From an uncultured Lachnospiraceae bacterium (GTDB taxonomy: Bacteria; Bacillota; Clostridia; Lachnospirales; Lachnospiraceae): DNA of 64,000 bases. A model generated the notes under the pieces. That model was not told where the DNA came from. It did no database searches and saw only the letters and a list, made by a program, of their open reading frames with translations. The position numbers and the translations under genes were made by a program. The stretch covers positions 1 through 64,000 of the forward strand of contig CAMUXE010000004.1 of NCBI GenBank assembly GCA_947164605.1, in the 5' to 3' direction. Shown one piece after another: positions 7,847-15,634 of this stretch (position 1 is the first letter of the stretch; each line of letters starts with the position of its first letter).

Positions 7847-8119
7847 ATGAAATTAAAAAGATATGAGCAGGAGACCATAATCAACTTCAATGCCCAGGAT
7901 CAGATAGCAACACTTTACACCCGTGATCCTGCCGTTATGAGAAAAGTTGATGCGTTAGTTATCGACTATCCCGATACCTTCAAGTGCATAGGTGAAACAG
8001 ATATCGACAAGACCTATGAGATGCCTAAATCGGTCGTTACTTATCGTAAGCCGAGAAGAATATCAGATGAAAGACGAAGTCAGTTACAGAAGATTATGGG
8101 AAATATAAACAAGTTGTAA
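7847..8119 (+). CDS. Small conserved mobile-element protein
   Basis: This 90-residue protein begins MKLKRYEQETIINFNAQDQ and contains TRDPAVMRKVDALV, then YEMPKSVVTYRKPRRIS. I recall similar small proteins from many Firmicutes integrative elements, where they carry misleading chaperone or hypothetical labels. No function is established. The start at 7847 was chosen because AAAGGAG lies 10 bp upstream; the in-frame ATG at 7820 lacks such a site. Confidence 0.7.
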   Translation: MKLKRYEQETIINFNAQDQIATLYTRDPAVMRKVDALVIDYPDTFKCIGETDIDKTYEMPKSVVTYRKPRRISDERRSQLQKIMGNINKL

Positions 8120-8130
8120 AATATACTTTG

Positions 8131-8166
8131 AAAGTAGACTTTAAGTATCCTTTGTGGTAGACTTTA
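8131..8166. promoter_or_regulatory. Repeated GTAGACTTTA boxes, candidate operator
   Basis: AAAGTAGACTTTAAGTA (8131-8147) and a second GTAGACTTTA (8157-8166) lie just upstream of the AlbA_2-type gene. The same 17-base string occurs across the 3' end of that gene (9493-9509). An operator bound by the adjacent helix-turn-helix regulator is a natural inference. Confidence 0.4.
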
Positions 8167-8194
8167 CTCAGATATTTGAGATGGAGGTATTATC

Positions 8195-9499
8195 ATGAAT
8201 CTTGGTATAGAGGATGAATTCACCGAGTTCAAAGAGAGTTTAGCACAGCTAGATAAGGGCTTGAAGTCGGTAACGGCTATGCTTAACAAGCATGGTGAAG
8301 CCAATGTTTATTTTGGAGTATCAGACAATGGTGATGTAATCGGCATGGATATTGGCAAAGATACTCTTATGAATATCAGGAATCGTATTCGGGATAGAGT
8401 TGAACCCAGAATATATGCCGATATCAAGGATTACACAGACGATAATGGCAAAAAATATATAAAAGTATCTGCAAAGGGTACGGACATACCATATTCATAT
8501 GATGGCAGATATTATGTTCGTAATGTATCAGCTGATGAACAGGCGTCAAATGACATTTTAAGAAAAATGCTGGCTTCATCGGATGCGGATATCATCCGGC
8601 AGAAGGTTGCACCTACACAAAAGCTTACATTCAGATCCTTTTTTGCTATTCTCTCGGGTTTAGGGATTCATCCAAAGGATTCGGAAGAGTTTTACAGTAA
8701 TTACGGTCTTTTAAATCGGGAGAATGAATATAATATAAATGCCTATCTTATGTCTGATGAGAATGATGTTTCGATAAAAGTTGTGGTCTTTGAGGGCGAT
8801 AACAAAAGTGTCATGTCAAAGAGGACTGAGTATGGTAAAAAGTGTTTGCTGATGTCTATTTCAGAAGTGTTGGAGTATTTCAGTTCTATCAATTCAACTC
8901 ATGTGGATGTAAGTGGTTCTCAAAGAAGAGAACAGACATTATTTGATTTTCCGAGTTTTAGGGAAGCATGGATAAATGCCTGCTTACACAATGATTGGAA
9001 TGAAGGCATAGCTCCATCTGTATATATGTTTGATGACAGAATTGAGATAGTATCCTATGGCGGATTGCCGTATTCGTTGTCCAAAGAAGGCTTTTTCAAC
9101 GGAACGAGCGTTCCTGTGAATAAGAGTCTGCTGCTGATCTTTATGGCATCAAAGTATGCGGAACAAAGCGGACACGGCGTACCTACAATAGTTGAGAAAT
9201 ATGGACGGGAAGTCTTTTCTTTTGATGATGGAATGATCAAGGTATCCATCCCTTTGGCATATGACCGTGAAGAAGTGACAGAGCGGAAAAATAGGGTTTC
9301 CTTGAGAAAAGGTTTAACCAAAAATCAAGAACGGGTTTTAGATTATTTGAAAAATAATCCTATGGCAACTCTGCAGGAAGCAGCTTCCGGTTGTGAACTG
9401 AGTCTTGGCGGTGTAAAGAAAATATGCTCAAAGCTGCAGGAAATAGGCGTGTTGGGAAGGGAAGGCTCGAAAAGAGACGGACGCTGGATCGTAAAGTAG
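8195..9499 (+). CDS. AlbA_2 (Schlafen-type) domain regulator with ATPase-like domain
   Basis: The protein has 434 residues. The N-terminal AlbA_2/SLFN DNA-binding domain (residues ~5-125) shows the E-F-K-E-S start and the YFGVSDNGDVIGMDIG segment. A GHKL-type ATP-binding-like region follows around residues 245-340 (FREAWINACLHNDW, MFDDRIEIVSYGGLP, SGHGVPTIVEKYG). The end is a winged helix (LTKNQERVLDYLKNNPMATLQEAASGCELSLGGVKKICSKLQEIGVL). This is the usual ATP-binding putative transcriptional regulator layout. Good ribosome binding site (GATGGAGG). Its lower GC and AGA/AGG arginines suggest an origin different from the relaxase and recombinase. Confidence 0.85.
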   Translation: MNLGIEDEFTEFKESLAQLDKGLKSVTAMLNKHGEANVYFGVSDNGDVIGMDIGKDTLMNIRNRIRDRVEPRIYADIKDYTDDNGKKYIKVSAKGTDIPYSYDGRYYVRNVSADEQASNDILRKMLASSDADIIRQKVAPTQKLTFRSFFAILSGLGIHPKDSEEFYSNYGLLNRENEYNINAYLMSDENDVSIKVVVFEGDNKSVMSKRTEYGKKCLLMSISEVLEYFSSINSTHVDVSGSQRREQTLFDFPSFREAWINACLHNDWNEGIAPSVYMFDDRIEIVSYGGLPYSLSKEGFFNGTSVPVNKSLLLIFMASKYAEQSGHGVPTIVEKYGREVFSFDDGMIKVSIPLAYDREEVTERKNRVSLRKGLTKNQERVLDYLKNNPMATLQEAASGCELSLGGVKKICSKLQEIGVLGREGSKRDGRWIVK

Positions 9500-9526
9500 A
9501 CTTTAAGTAAACTTTAAGTAGACTTT
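9493..9526. repeat. 11-bp tandem repeats at the 3' end of the AlbA_2 gene
   Basis: Three units AAGTAGACTTT, AAGTAAACTTT, AAGTAGACTTT (9494-9526) begin within the last codons and include the stop. AAAGTAGACTTTAAGTA here is identical to the copy upstream of the gene at 8131-8147, so the gene is bracketed by direct repeats about 1.36 kb apart. Confidence 0.6.
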
Positions 9527-9613
9527 GAAATTCAAAACTACGAAATCTCTATGACATTTTCTTTTACCATCATTGATACGACACTTACATAGTTTTTTTA
9601 ACGAAATTATTAA

Positions 9614-10288
9614 GAAAACAGTGACCTTAATAAGTCGGTTTCATCATCCGATTTTGCAAGTTCGCTGAATAAAGCAACATCGTCAGATAACGTAGTAGAA
9701 GCCTATAAGAACAGCCTGCAAAGTAAATTTGGATGTCCGATTACAGTAGCAAGCGTTGGAAAAGATCAGAACAGTATGGATAGATTTGCCGGCGGAACTG
9801 CTGGCTCTGGGAATGTAGCGATTGCACCTAATATTTTGGAGCAGATGGCTAATGATCCTGAAAAAGCAGCATATTATGAAAAGAAAATATCGGATTATTT
9901 TAATTGCGGTGTCCCTAAGACCGATGCATTTATGGCAATGATAGGCCATAGGAAAACGTCTGAAGGGTTAGTTATACACGAAGATGGAACCGTGACACAT
10001 TATCTGAGCGGTGAGGAATCACCGGAAAAGATAGCTAAATTTGAAGCAGAGCAGAAAGCAAAAAGAGAGAAAAAAGCTAAAGAAAGACAGGAAAGTATAG
10101 CGCGGAGTCAAGAGGCTGCAGATGAACGCAGACGTATTCAGGAAGAGATTTATCACAAGCGAAGTATAGAAGCTGTTCTTAATGAGCAGATGCTTGGCTC
10201 GGGGACATTTGCTTTTGGAGATACCCCAGAAAGCGTGTTAACAGCTTATGGAGCGGGAGTATCAATCTCTAATGGCTTGTATTTATAG
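9614..10288 (+). pseudogene. DUF6033-like gene, 5' truncated
   Basis: A frame without start codon is open from a TAA at 9611-9613 to the stop at 10288. Upstream of the first ATG (9776) it already reads as protein (ASSLNKATSSDNVVEAYKN, then QSKFGCPITVASVGKDQ), joining NVAIAPNILEQMANDPEKAAYYEKKI. This resembles DUF6033 proteins of Lachnospiraceae, whose function is unknown. The C-terminal half is a charged helix (KAKREKKAKERQES). The 5' end is lost next to repeats, so this is a remnant unless the ATG at 9776 is used; that ATG has no clear ribosome binding site. Confidence 0.5.
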
Positions 10289-10347
10289 AAAAAGGTAGGT
10301 TCTATGAGGGGATAGTTATTTTCGATGCACAGTAAGTAGAGTCGAAG

Positions 10348-10533
10348 ATGAACAATTATATTAGAGAATCTGGGTATTTGTATATTGATGCTGCAAAAGC
10401 ATGTTCTGTGAATAATGATGGAACAACGTTTGATGGAAGTCTTTTTATGGATGATAAGGTTCATCCAACAATAGAAGCACATAAATTGATATTTGAACAA
10501 GCGAAAAAGGATGTCCCAGAGTTGTTTGATTGA
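10348..10533 (+). pseudogene. C-terminal fragment of SGNH/GDSL hydrolase
   Basis: The 61 residues end like an SGNH-type esterase: YIDAAKAC, then MDDKVHPTIEAHKLIFEQAKKDV. The DxVHP pattern carries the catalytic Asp and His of block V. The blocks with the nucleophilic serine and oxyanion residues are absent, and the frame upstream is closed by a TAA at about 10333. This is a remnant of a gene of about 200-250 codons. Confidence 0.55.
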
Positions 10534-10554
10534 TTTTTAATATTGTAGGTGTAA

Positions 10555-11425
10555 ATGATGGAAAGAAAAGATTTAGATTATTTAGATTCATTGAAATGTA
10601 TTGTAATTCTGTGTATTGTACTAAACCACAGCATTCAGTATAAGTGGAATGTGTATAAAATTCTTACAAATGATTGTCAGAACCCAATAATGATATTCAT
10701 ATCAGGAATAGTGTTTTCTTATTGCATAGTAAATATGGGAAAATATAGCACCCTTCAAAATCTGCTTCAGAAGAAGCTTAAGCGGTTGATAATACCATTG
10801 GTGTTGACGTTGCTATTTTGGTATATCCCTATCATGAAATTGGTAAATGTTTTTGTAACGGTAGAACCTTATGAGCAACCTTTATATAAAATATTGATTA
10901 CGAACATTATGGGGTTAAACCTAGATCAATTATGGTTTGTTTATGCATTGTTCTTAATGTATTTTTTGCTTTGGTTAGTTATTAAAAAAACGGGATTATT
11001 AGTTTCTCATCGGTGCTATATTGTTAGTTGTATCAATATATATTTATGATTACAATACTTCATTTATTGCGGGAAAAACATTTGATGGAAATATAATTGT
11101 TGGAGCTGTAGGAGCTTGCTTAGAGGTCTTTAAACAGTTTGGCCTCTTATTTATTGTTTGCTACTTTATAAAGTGGCTCTATGAAAACACAATGTGTTTA
11201 AAGAATACTTTTTCTGATTATCTTATAAAACGGAGTTTTAGAATTTATTTATTCCACCAGCCAATAGTAAGGTGCTTACTTCCAATTATACAAAGAGTAG
11301 TATCACCGGACAGCAATATTGAAAACTTTCTTATTAGCGTTATAACAGCTATTACGTCAGTGATAATTGCATTGATGGTTTCGTGTTTCATAGATATTGC
11401 AGTAAGATTTATTCCAAAGAAATAA
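10555..11425 (+). pseudogene. Acyltransferase 3 family membrane protein, frameshifted
   Basis: The first frame (10555-11049) starts DYLDSLKCIVILCIVLNHS, typical of the first membrane helix and catalytic His of acyltransferase 3 (O-acetylase) proteins, and continues through further hydrophobic helices. Near 11000-11010 the coding potential moves to another frame, where FLIGAILLVVSIYIYDY continues a membrane helix and runs to 11425, ending with a further helix pair (SDYLIKRSFRIYLFHQPIV). A one-base insertion or two-base loss explains this. The combined length, about 290 residues, is also shorter than usual (about 330-370). The gene follows the hydrolase fragment, and both may derive from a surface-polysaccharide locus. 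Confidence 0.65.
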
Positions 11426-11435
11426 GAATATGATT

Positions 11436-11473
11436 AAAAAAGAACTATTCAAAAGTGGATAGTTCTTTTTTTA
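11436..11473 (+). terminator. Intrinsic terminator
   Basis: AAAAAGAACTAT pairs with ATAGTTCTTTTT, with a short loop between them and a T tract after. Confidence 0.85.
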
Positions 11474-11610
11474 TAAGGCGATAAAATTATTATAACCGAA
11501 GGAATGGAGAATGCTTTAAAGATACTATAATAGCGCAAAATCACTATGTACAGAATAAGAGCAGCTTTGTTATAATTGCAGTGGTGTGATTGCACGGATT
11601 TAAGAAGATT

Positions 11611-12378
11611 ATGGAGGCGGATAGCTTGGGTGAAATAATTAAAACAGAAATGTTTGATGACATACTTAACATGATTTACTCAGCAAAGCAAAAGGCTGAA
11701 TTTCAGGTCAATTCTACGGTTATAGAACTGTATTGGAATATAGGTGAGTATGTTTAGAATAAGGCTGAGTCTGATGGTTGGGGAAAGTCTACTGTTAAGG
11801 CTTTATCTGATTATATTTTGAGCAGGGAGCCTGGTATTCGCGGATACTCTTCTCAGAATATTTGGAGAATGAAACAATTTTATGAGACATATAAGGACCA
11901 TCCAGAACTCTCATCACTGCTGAGAGAAAATACTTGGACTAATAATATGCACATTGTTTCAAAGACCAAGGATTATGAAGAAAAGAAGTTTTATTTGGAA
12001 TTGGCATCCAAAGAAAAATATCAATCACGTGAATTGGCTAGGCAAATTGATAGTGGTTATTATGAGCGATTATTATTGTCAAATGGAAAGGCTCCAACAG
12101 CCATTGAACCACAAAAGATATCTGGCGTTTTAAGAGATATGTATATGTTGGAATTTCTTGATTTGCCAGAGCCATATAAGGAGTTTGACTTAAAGAAAGC
12201 TATTCTCCGTAATATGAAAAAATTCTTGCTTGAATTTGGAAGGGATTTCTTATTTGTAGGTGAAGAATATCATGTTCAAGTAGGCAATAACGATTACTAT
12301 GTGGATTTGCTTTTTTATCACAGAGAATTGCAATGCTTGGTTGCCATAGATTTGCGGTATCAAAAAGTGATATCATAA
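11611..12378 (+). pseudogene. DUF1016 (YhcG-type) PDDEXK nuclease, interrupted and truncated
   Basis: From the ATG at 11611 the frame matches the DUF1016 N-terminal domain (EMFDDILNMIYSAKQKAE, VIELYWNIGEYV), then hits TAG at 11755-11757. It resumes in the same frame (KAESDGWGKSTVKALSDYIL, GIRGYSSQNIWRMKQFYETY). The C-terminal nuclease domain begins (NNDYYVDLLFYHRELQCLVAIDL) but breaks off into RYQKVIS just where the catalytic Lys of the (D/E)xK motif is expected. About 60-70 C-terminal residues are missing. Family members are thought to be restriction- or defence-linked nucleases; this copy is almost certainly inactive. Confidence 0.75.
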
Positions 12379-12398
12379 ATTAAATGTCAATGATAAAC

Positions 12399-12430
12399 GA
12401 CCTCCACTTTAGGGTGGAGGCCTTTTTTTA
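12399..12430 (+). terminator. Intrinsic terminator
   Basis: CCTCCAC and GTGGAGG form the stem, followed by seven Ts. It closes the decay zone just before the SulP gene. Confidence 0.85.
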
Positions 12431-12526
12431 TGATTTGGCGGGGCATAATGCTACATTGTGCGCCGGAGCTATCATATAAAAAAATGAGTATAATTTTATT
12501 TTTCTATAAAAAATTTATAATTATTA

Positions 12527-12555
12527 TTGAAAGTCTCACAAACAAGGTTTATACT
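12527..12555 (+). promoter_or_regulatory. Sigma-A-type promoter of SulP gene
   Basis: TTGAAA (12527-12532), 17 bp, TATACT (12550-12555). Transcription would begin near 12562, so translation must start downstream at 12605. Confidence 0.65.
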
Positions 12556-12604
12556 TTTATTCTTGCTTTTAAATTCAATATGCAAAAATAAGGAGAATCT
12601 CGAA

Positions 12605-14260
12605 ATGAATAACAACAAGCTTATTCCTATGTTTTTCACTTCAATGAAGGATTATTCCAGGAATCAGTTTGTGAAGGACTTGATTTCAGGAATAATAGTT
12701 GCAATTATCGCACTTCCGCTTTCAATTGCTTTGGCACTTGCATCTGGAGTAGGACCTGAAGAAGGTTTGTACACAGCAATTATTGCAGGTTTCTTAATCA
12801 GTTTATTCGGCGGCAGCCAGGTACAGATTGCTGGCCCAACCGCAGCATTTGCCACGATAGTAGCTGGAATAGTGGCCTCAGACGGTAAGAGTGGCCTTAT
12901 GATGGCGACTATTATTGCAGGTGTACTCTTAGTGCTTATGGGCGTATTCAGAATGGGTAGTCTGATTCGTTTTATCCCATATACAATCACAACGGGTTTC
13001 ACAGCTGGTATTGCGGTGACAATCATAATAGGACAGCTTAAGGACTTTTTCGGTCTTGTATATCCACAGGGAACTGTAGCAATCGAGACAAGTGATAAAG
13101 TTTTAGCAGTTATTAGAAATTTCTCAACCTTCAATCTTCAGGCCTTTCTTGTTGGCTTGGTAGGACTTATTGTCTTAATTCTTTGGCCTATGATTCCTAA
13201 GATTGGAGATAAGATTCCAGGTTCGCTTATCGCAGTTATAGTAGGTATTGGCATGGTTAAGGGCCTTGGCATGCAGGTAAATACTATTGGTAACTTGTAC
13301 ACAATTAGCAATAAATTACCTAGCTTTCAGATGCCAGCATTCAGCTTGGGTGCTTTGAGAAGTGCTGCAAGTAATGGTTTTACAATCGCAATTCTCGCTG
13401 CTGTTGAGTCACTTCTCTCTTGCGTAGTAGCGGATGGTATGATTAACTCACATCACAGATCTGACATGGAACTTGTAGCTCAGGGTATAGGTAATGTGGG
13501 TTCAGCTCTTTTTGGAGGTATTCCAGCAACTGGAGCTATCGCTAGAACTGCGGCAAATATTAAGAATGGCGGACGTACACCGGTTGCGGGCATGGTTCAT
13601 GCAGCAGTCTTGGTTCTTGTACTTGTAGTCCTTATGCCATATGCATCACTAATCCCAATGCCAATCATTGCAGCTATTCTTTTCATAGTTGCTTACAACA
13701 TGTGTGGTATTAAGACATTTGTACATCTTTGTAAGACTTCACCTAAGTCTGATATTGTAACCCTTGTCACAACATTTCTTTTGACTGTATGCTTTGACCT
13801 TGTAATAGCTATTGCGGTTGGCATGATTCTTTCTTGCTTACTTCTTATGAAGAGAATGGCTGATGAGACAAGCGTAGTATCTTGGGAATATATAGATCCA
13901 AAGGATGATCCAGACAGACTCGAGCTCAGAGCGATTCCAAAGCATGTTAGAGTTTATGAGATTAATGGACCTATGTTCTTTGGTGCAGCAGATAGCATTG
14001 CTGAGATTTCTTTGAAGGATTTCACAAAGGTGCTTGTTATAAGAATGAGAGCAGTTCCAGCTCTCGATGCTACTGCCTTACATGCTCTTGAAGCTCTCTA
14101 TGCAGAATGCAAGAAGAAAAAGGTTAAGATGATCTTCTCACATGTCAATGAGCAACCTATGAGAACTTTGGAAAAAGCGGGATTTGTCGAGAAGATTGGT
14201 GCTGAATACTTTGTCAGCCATATCGATGATGCTTTAGAGTTGGCAGAAAAGCTAAATTAA
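12605..14260 (+). CDS. SulP/SLC26-family anion permease with STAS domain
   Basis: The 551-residue membrane protein has the SulP transport domain: KDLISGIIVAIIALPLSIALALASG near the start, then FGGSQVQIAGPTAAF, and about 10-12 hydrophobic helices to residue ~425. A C-terminal cytosolic STAS domain follows (residues ~440-550; VLVIRMRAVPALDATALHAL). Family members carry sulfate, bicarbonate or dicarboxylates, and substrate cannot be read from sequence. The ATG at 12605 follows AAGGAGAA and a leader of about 40 bases; an upstream TTG frame begins in the promoter -35 box and is rejected. No sulfur-assimilation genes are adjacent, so the substrate is open. Confidence 0.92.
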   Translation: MNNNKLIPMFFTSMKDYSRNQFVKDLISGIIVAIIALPLSIALALASGVGPEEGLYTAIIAGFLISLFGGSQVQIAGPTAAFATIVAGIVASDGKSGLMMATIIAGVLLVLMGVFRMGSLIRFIPYTITTGFTAGIAVTIIIGQLKDFFGLVYPQGTVAIETSDKVLAVIRNFSTFNLQAFLVGLVGLIVLILWPMIPKIGDKIPGSLIAVIVGIGMVKGLGMQVNTIGNLYTISNKLPSFQMPAFSLGALRSAASNGFTIAILAAVESLLSCVVADGMINSHHRSDMELVAQGIGNVGSALFGGIPATGAIARTAANIKNGGRTPVAGMVHAAVLVLVLVVLMPYASLIPMPIIAAILFIVAYNMCGIKTFVHLCKTSPKSDIVTLVTTFLLTVCFDLVIAIAVGMILSCLLLMKRMADETSVVSWEYIDPKDDPDRLELRAIPKHVRVYEINGPMFFGAADSIAEISLKDFTKVLVIRMRAVPALDATALHALEALYAECKKKKVKMIFSHVNEQPMRTLEKAGFVEKIGAEYFVSHIDDALELAEKLN

Positions 14261-14289
14261 TAAGCACTTAGGATTTAAGTAAAGATAAT

Positions 14290-14380
14290 TTTGACTTAAG
14301 TATCTAGTAGACAATAAATTCTGACTTAAGTATCTAGGATACAATAATTCTGACTTAAGTATCTAGGAGACTTTAATTTG
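14290..14380. repeat. Three ~30-bp tandem repeats
   Basis: The core GACTTAAGTATCTAG recurs at 14293, 14323 and 14352, with AGACAATAA-type spacers between copies. The array lies between the SulP stop and the bidirectional terminator. Confidence 0.85.
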
Positions 14381-14395
14381 CCGGATAATTAAATC

Positions 14396-14449
14396 AAAAA
14401 AGCTTGTGAAGCTCTGACACAAATGTGTCAGAATCACAAGCTTTTTTTT
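14396..14449. terminator. Bidirectional terminator between convergent genes
   Basis: The outer stem AAAGCTTGTGA / TCACAAGCTTT and inner stem CTGACACA / TGTGTCAG are flanked by A and T tracts on both strands. It serves the SulP gene and the convergent ABC operon; the ATPase stop codon lies inside it. Confidence 0.85.
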
Positions 14450-15576
14450 AGCTTTAATTCAAAGGCATTATTAAAGCCATCATTAAGGTCATCACTAGTA
14501 GGCTCAACTTCTATGATGTCAGAATAGTACAAAAGGAGATTTTTAGCCATTTCATTGTCTGTGTCTGTAATTCTAAGCTTAGGTCCGGCATATTCAATCA
14601 TAAGTCTTAGAAGCTGGCTCTGACCTGAATACTCTAGAGTGAACTTGATTAAAGGCTGACCTTTTATCTGTGGCAGCATAATCTGAGTGACTGTTTCCTC
14701 AAAAATGCTCTGAATCGCCTTATTTGTCTTTATTGAAATGTCGGCATCACGGCAGAAAGAGTCAATCTCTGAAATAGATGTGAGAAAGTCAAAATCTTTG
14801 TTCTTGATAAGCCATTCTTTCTTCTTGATTCTTTTGACAAAGTTCTTTGTAGCCTCGCGCTCTGGATTGTCAAATATTTTTTCAGGGCTGCCTTCCTCGT
14901 ATATAGAGCCTCCTGTTAGAAAAAATACCCTGTTGGATGCTGCTCTGGCTAAGCGCATTTCATGGGTGACAATTAACATAGTAATTCCTCTTTTTGAGAG
15001 GCTCTTAATAACTGTTTCAACCTCAGAAACCATAGTAGGATCAAGAGCAGAGGTTGGTTCATCTAGAAGAAGAATCTCAGGGTCCATTGCAAGAGCTCTA
15101 GCTATAGCAACTCTTTGTTTCTGTCCACCAGACAGCTGGTCTGGGTACTTAAGGATGTGGTCAGTCATATGAACCTTGTTCAACTCATCGTAAGCTCTTG
15201 CGTAGGCTTCCTGTCGACTCCTTTTTAGAAGTTTGATTTGGGCATCCATACAGTTTTCAATGACTGTCATGTGACTGAATAGGGTATAGGACTGAAAAAC
15301 CATACCAACTTTTAAGCGGAGCTTATTGAGAGGATAGCCTTCTTTTGTGACTTCTTCGTCACCAAGGAATATTTGGCCAGAAGTAGGAGTGTTCAGCATA
15401 TTGATCATTCTGAGCAGGGTAGACTTACCTGTGCCTGAAGGACCAATTATGGCTATGGCATCGTTTTTGTAAACTTCAAAGCTCATCTGATTTATGGGCT
15501 TTACCTCTCCGTAAGCCTTTGTGAGATTTGAAACTTTTAAGACAATTTCTTTTGTCGATTCATGTGTGTTATTCAT
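14434..15576 (-). CDS. Amino-acid-type ABC transporter ATPase with C-terminal extension
   Basis: The 380-residue protein contains a complete polar-amino-acid ABC ATPase: Walker A GPSGTGKST (residues ~44-52), signature LSGGQKQR, Walker B ILLLDEPTSALDP and switch VTHEM. The ATPase core ends near residue 245. About 130 further residues (from KKKEWLIKNKDFDF to the C-terminus) are absent from GlnQ/ArtM-type proteins, which are about 240-250 long. The extension has alternating strands and helices (LIKFTLEYSGQSQLLRLMIEYAGP) and may sense a ligand or regulate the ATPase. It lies 58 bp downstream of the fused receptor-permease gene on the same strand, so both are one operon. Confidence 0.9.
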   Translation of the reverse strand: MNNTHESTKEIVLKVSNLTKAYGEVKPINQMSFEVYKNDAIAIIGPSGTGKSTLLRMINMLNTPTSGQIFLGDEEVTKEGYPLNKLRLKVGMVFQSYTLFSHMTVIENCMDAQIKLLKRSRQEAYARAYDELNKVHMTDHILKYPDQLSGGQKQRVAIARALAMDPEILLLDEPTSALDPTMVSEVETVIKSLSKRGITMLIVTHEMRLARAASNRVFFLTGGSIYEEGSPEKIFDNPEREATKNFVKRIKKKEWLIKNKDFDFLTSISEIDSFCRDADISIKTNKAIQSIFEETVTQIMLPQIKGQPLIKFTLEYSGQSQLLRLMIEYAGPKLRITDTDNEMAKNLLLYYSDIIEVEPTSDDLNDGFNNAFELKLKKSL

Positions 15577-15634
15577 AATTTATCCCTTTATTTCATGCTA
15601 ATCAGCTTTAAAATCTTTTTGCGGCTAAATTTAA

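Noticed and set aside
7578-7850. 90-codon frame in the spacer after the recombinase
   Set aside because: It is low-complexity (Lys/Arg, Pro, Ser), lacks a ribosome binding site and runs through the strong hairpin at 7757-7806. It overlaps the start of the better supported small gene at 7847.
1403-11757. Reassignment of TAG to an amino acid in this genome
   Set aside because: TAG ends many intact genes here (rhomboid, nth, the YkgJ-type gene, the TrmH-type gene, the AlbA_2-type gene), so it is an ordinary stop codon; only local readthrough or decay remains possible.
12527-12604. N-terminal extension of the SulP protein from a TTG start
   Set aside because: The TTG is the -35 box of a good promoter, and a proper ribosome binding site precedes the ATG at 12605. 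The same reasoning was applied to the chemotaxis receptor (52596).
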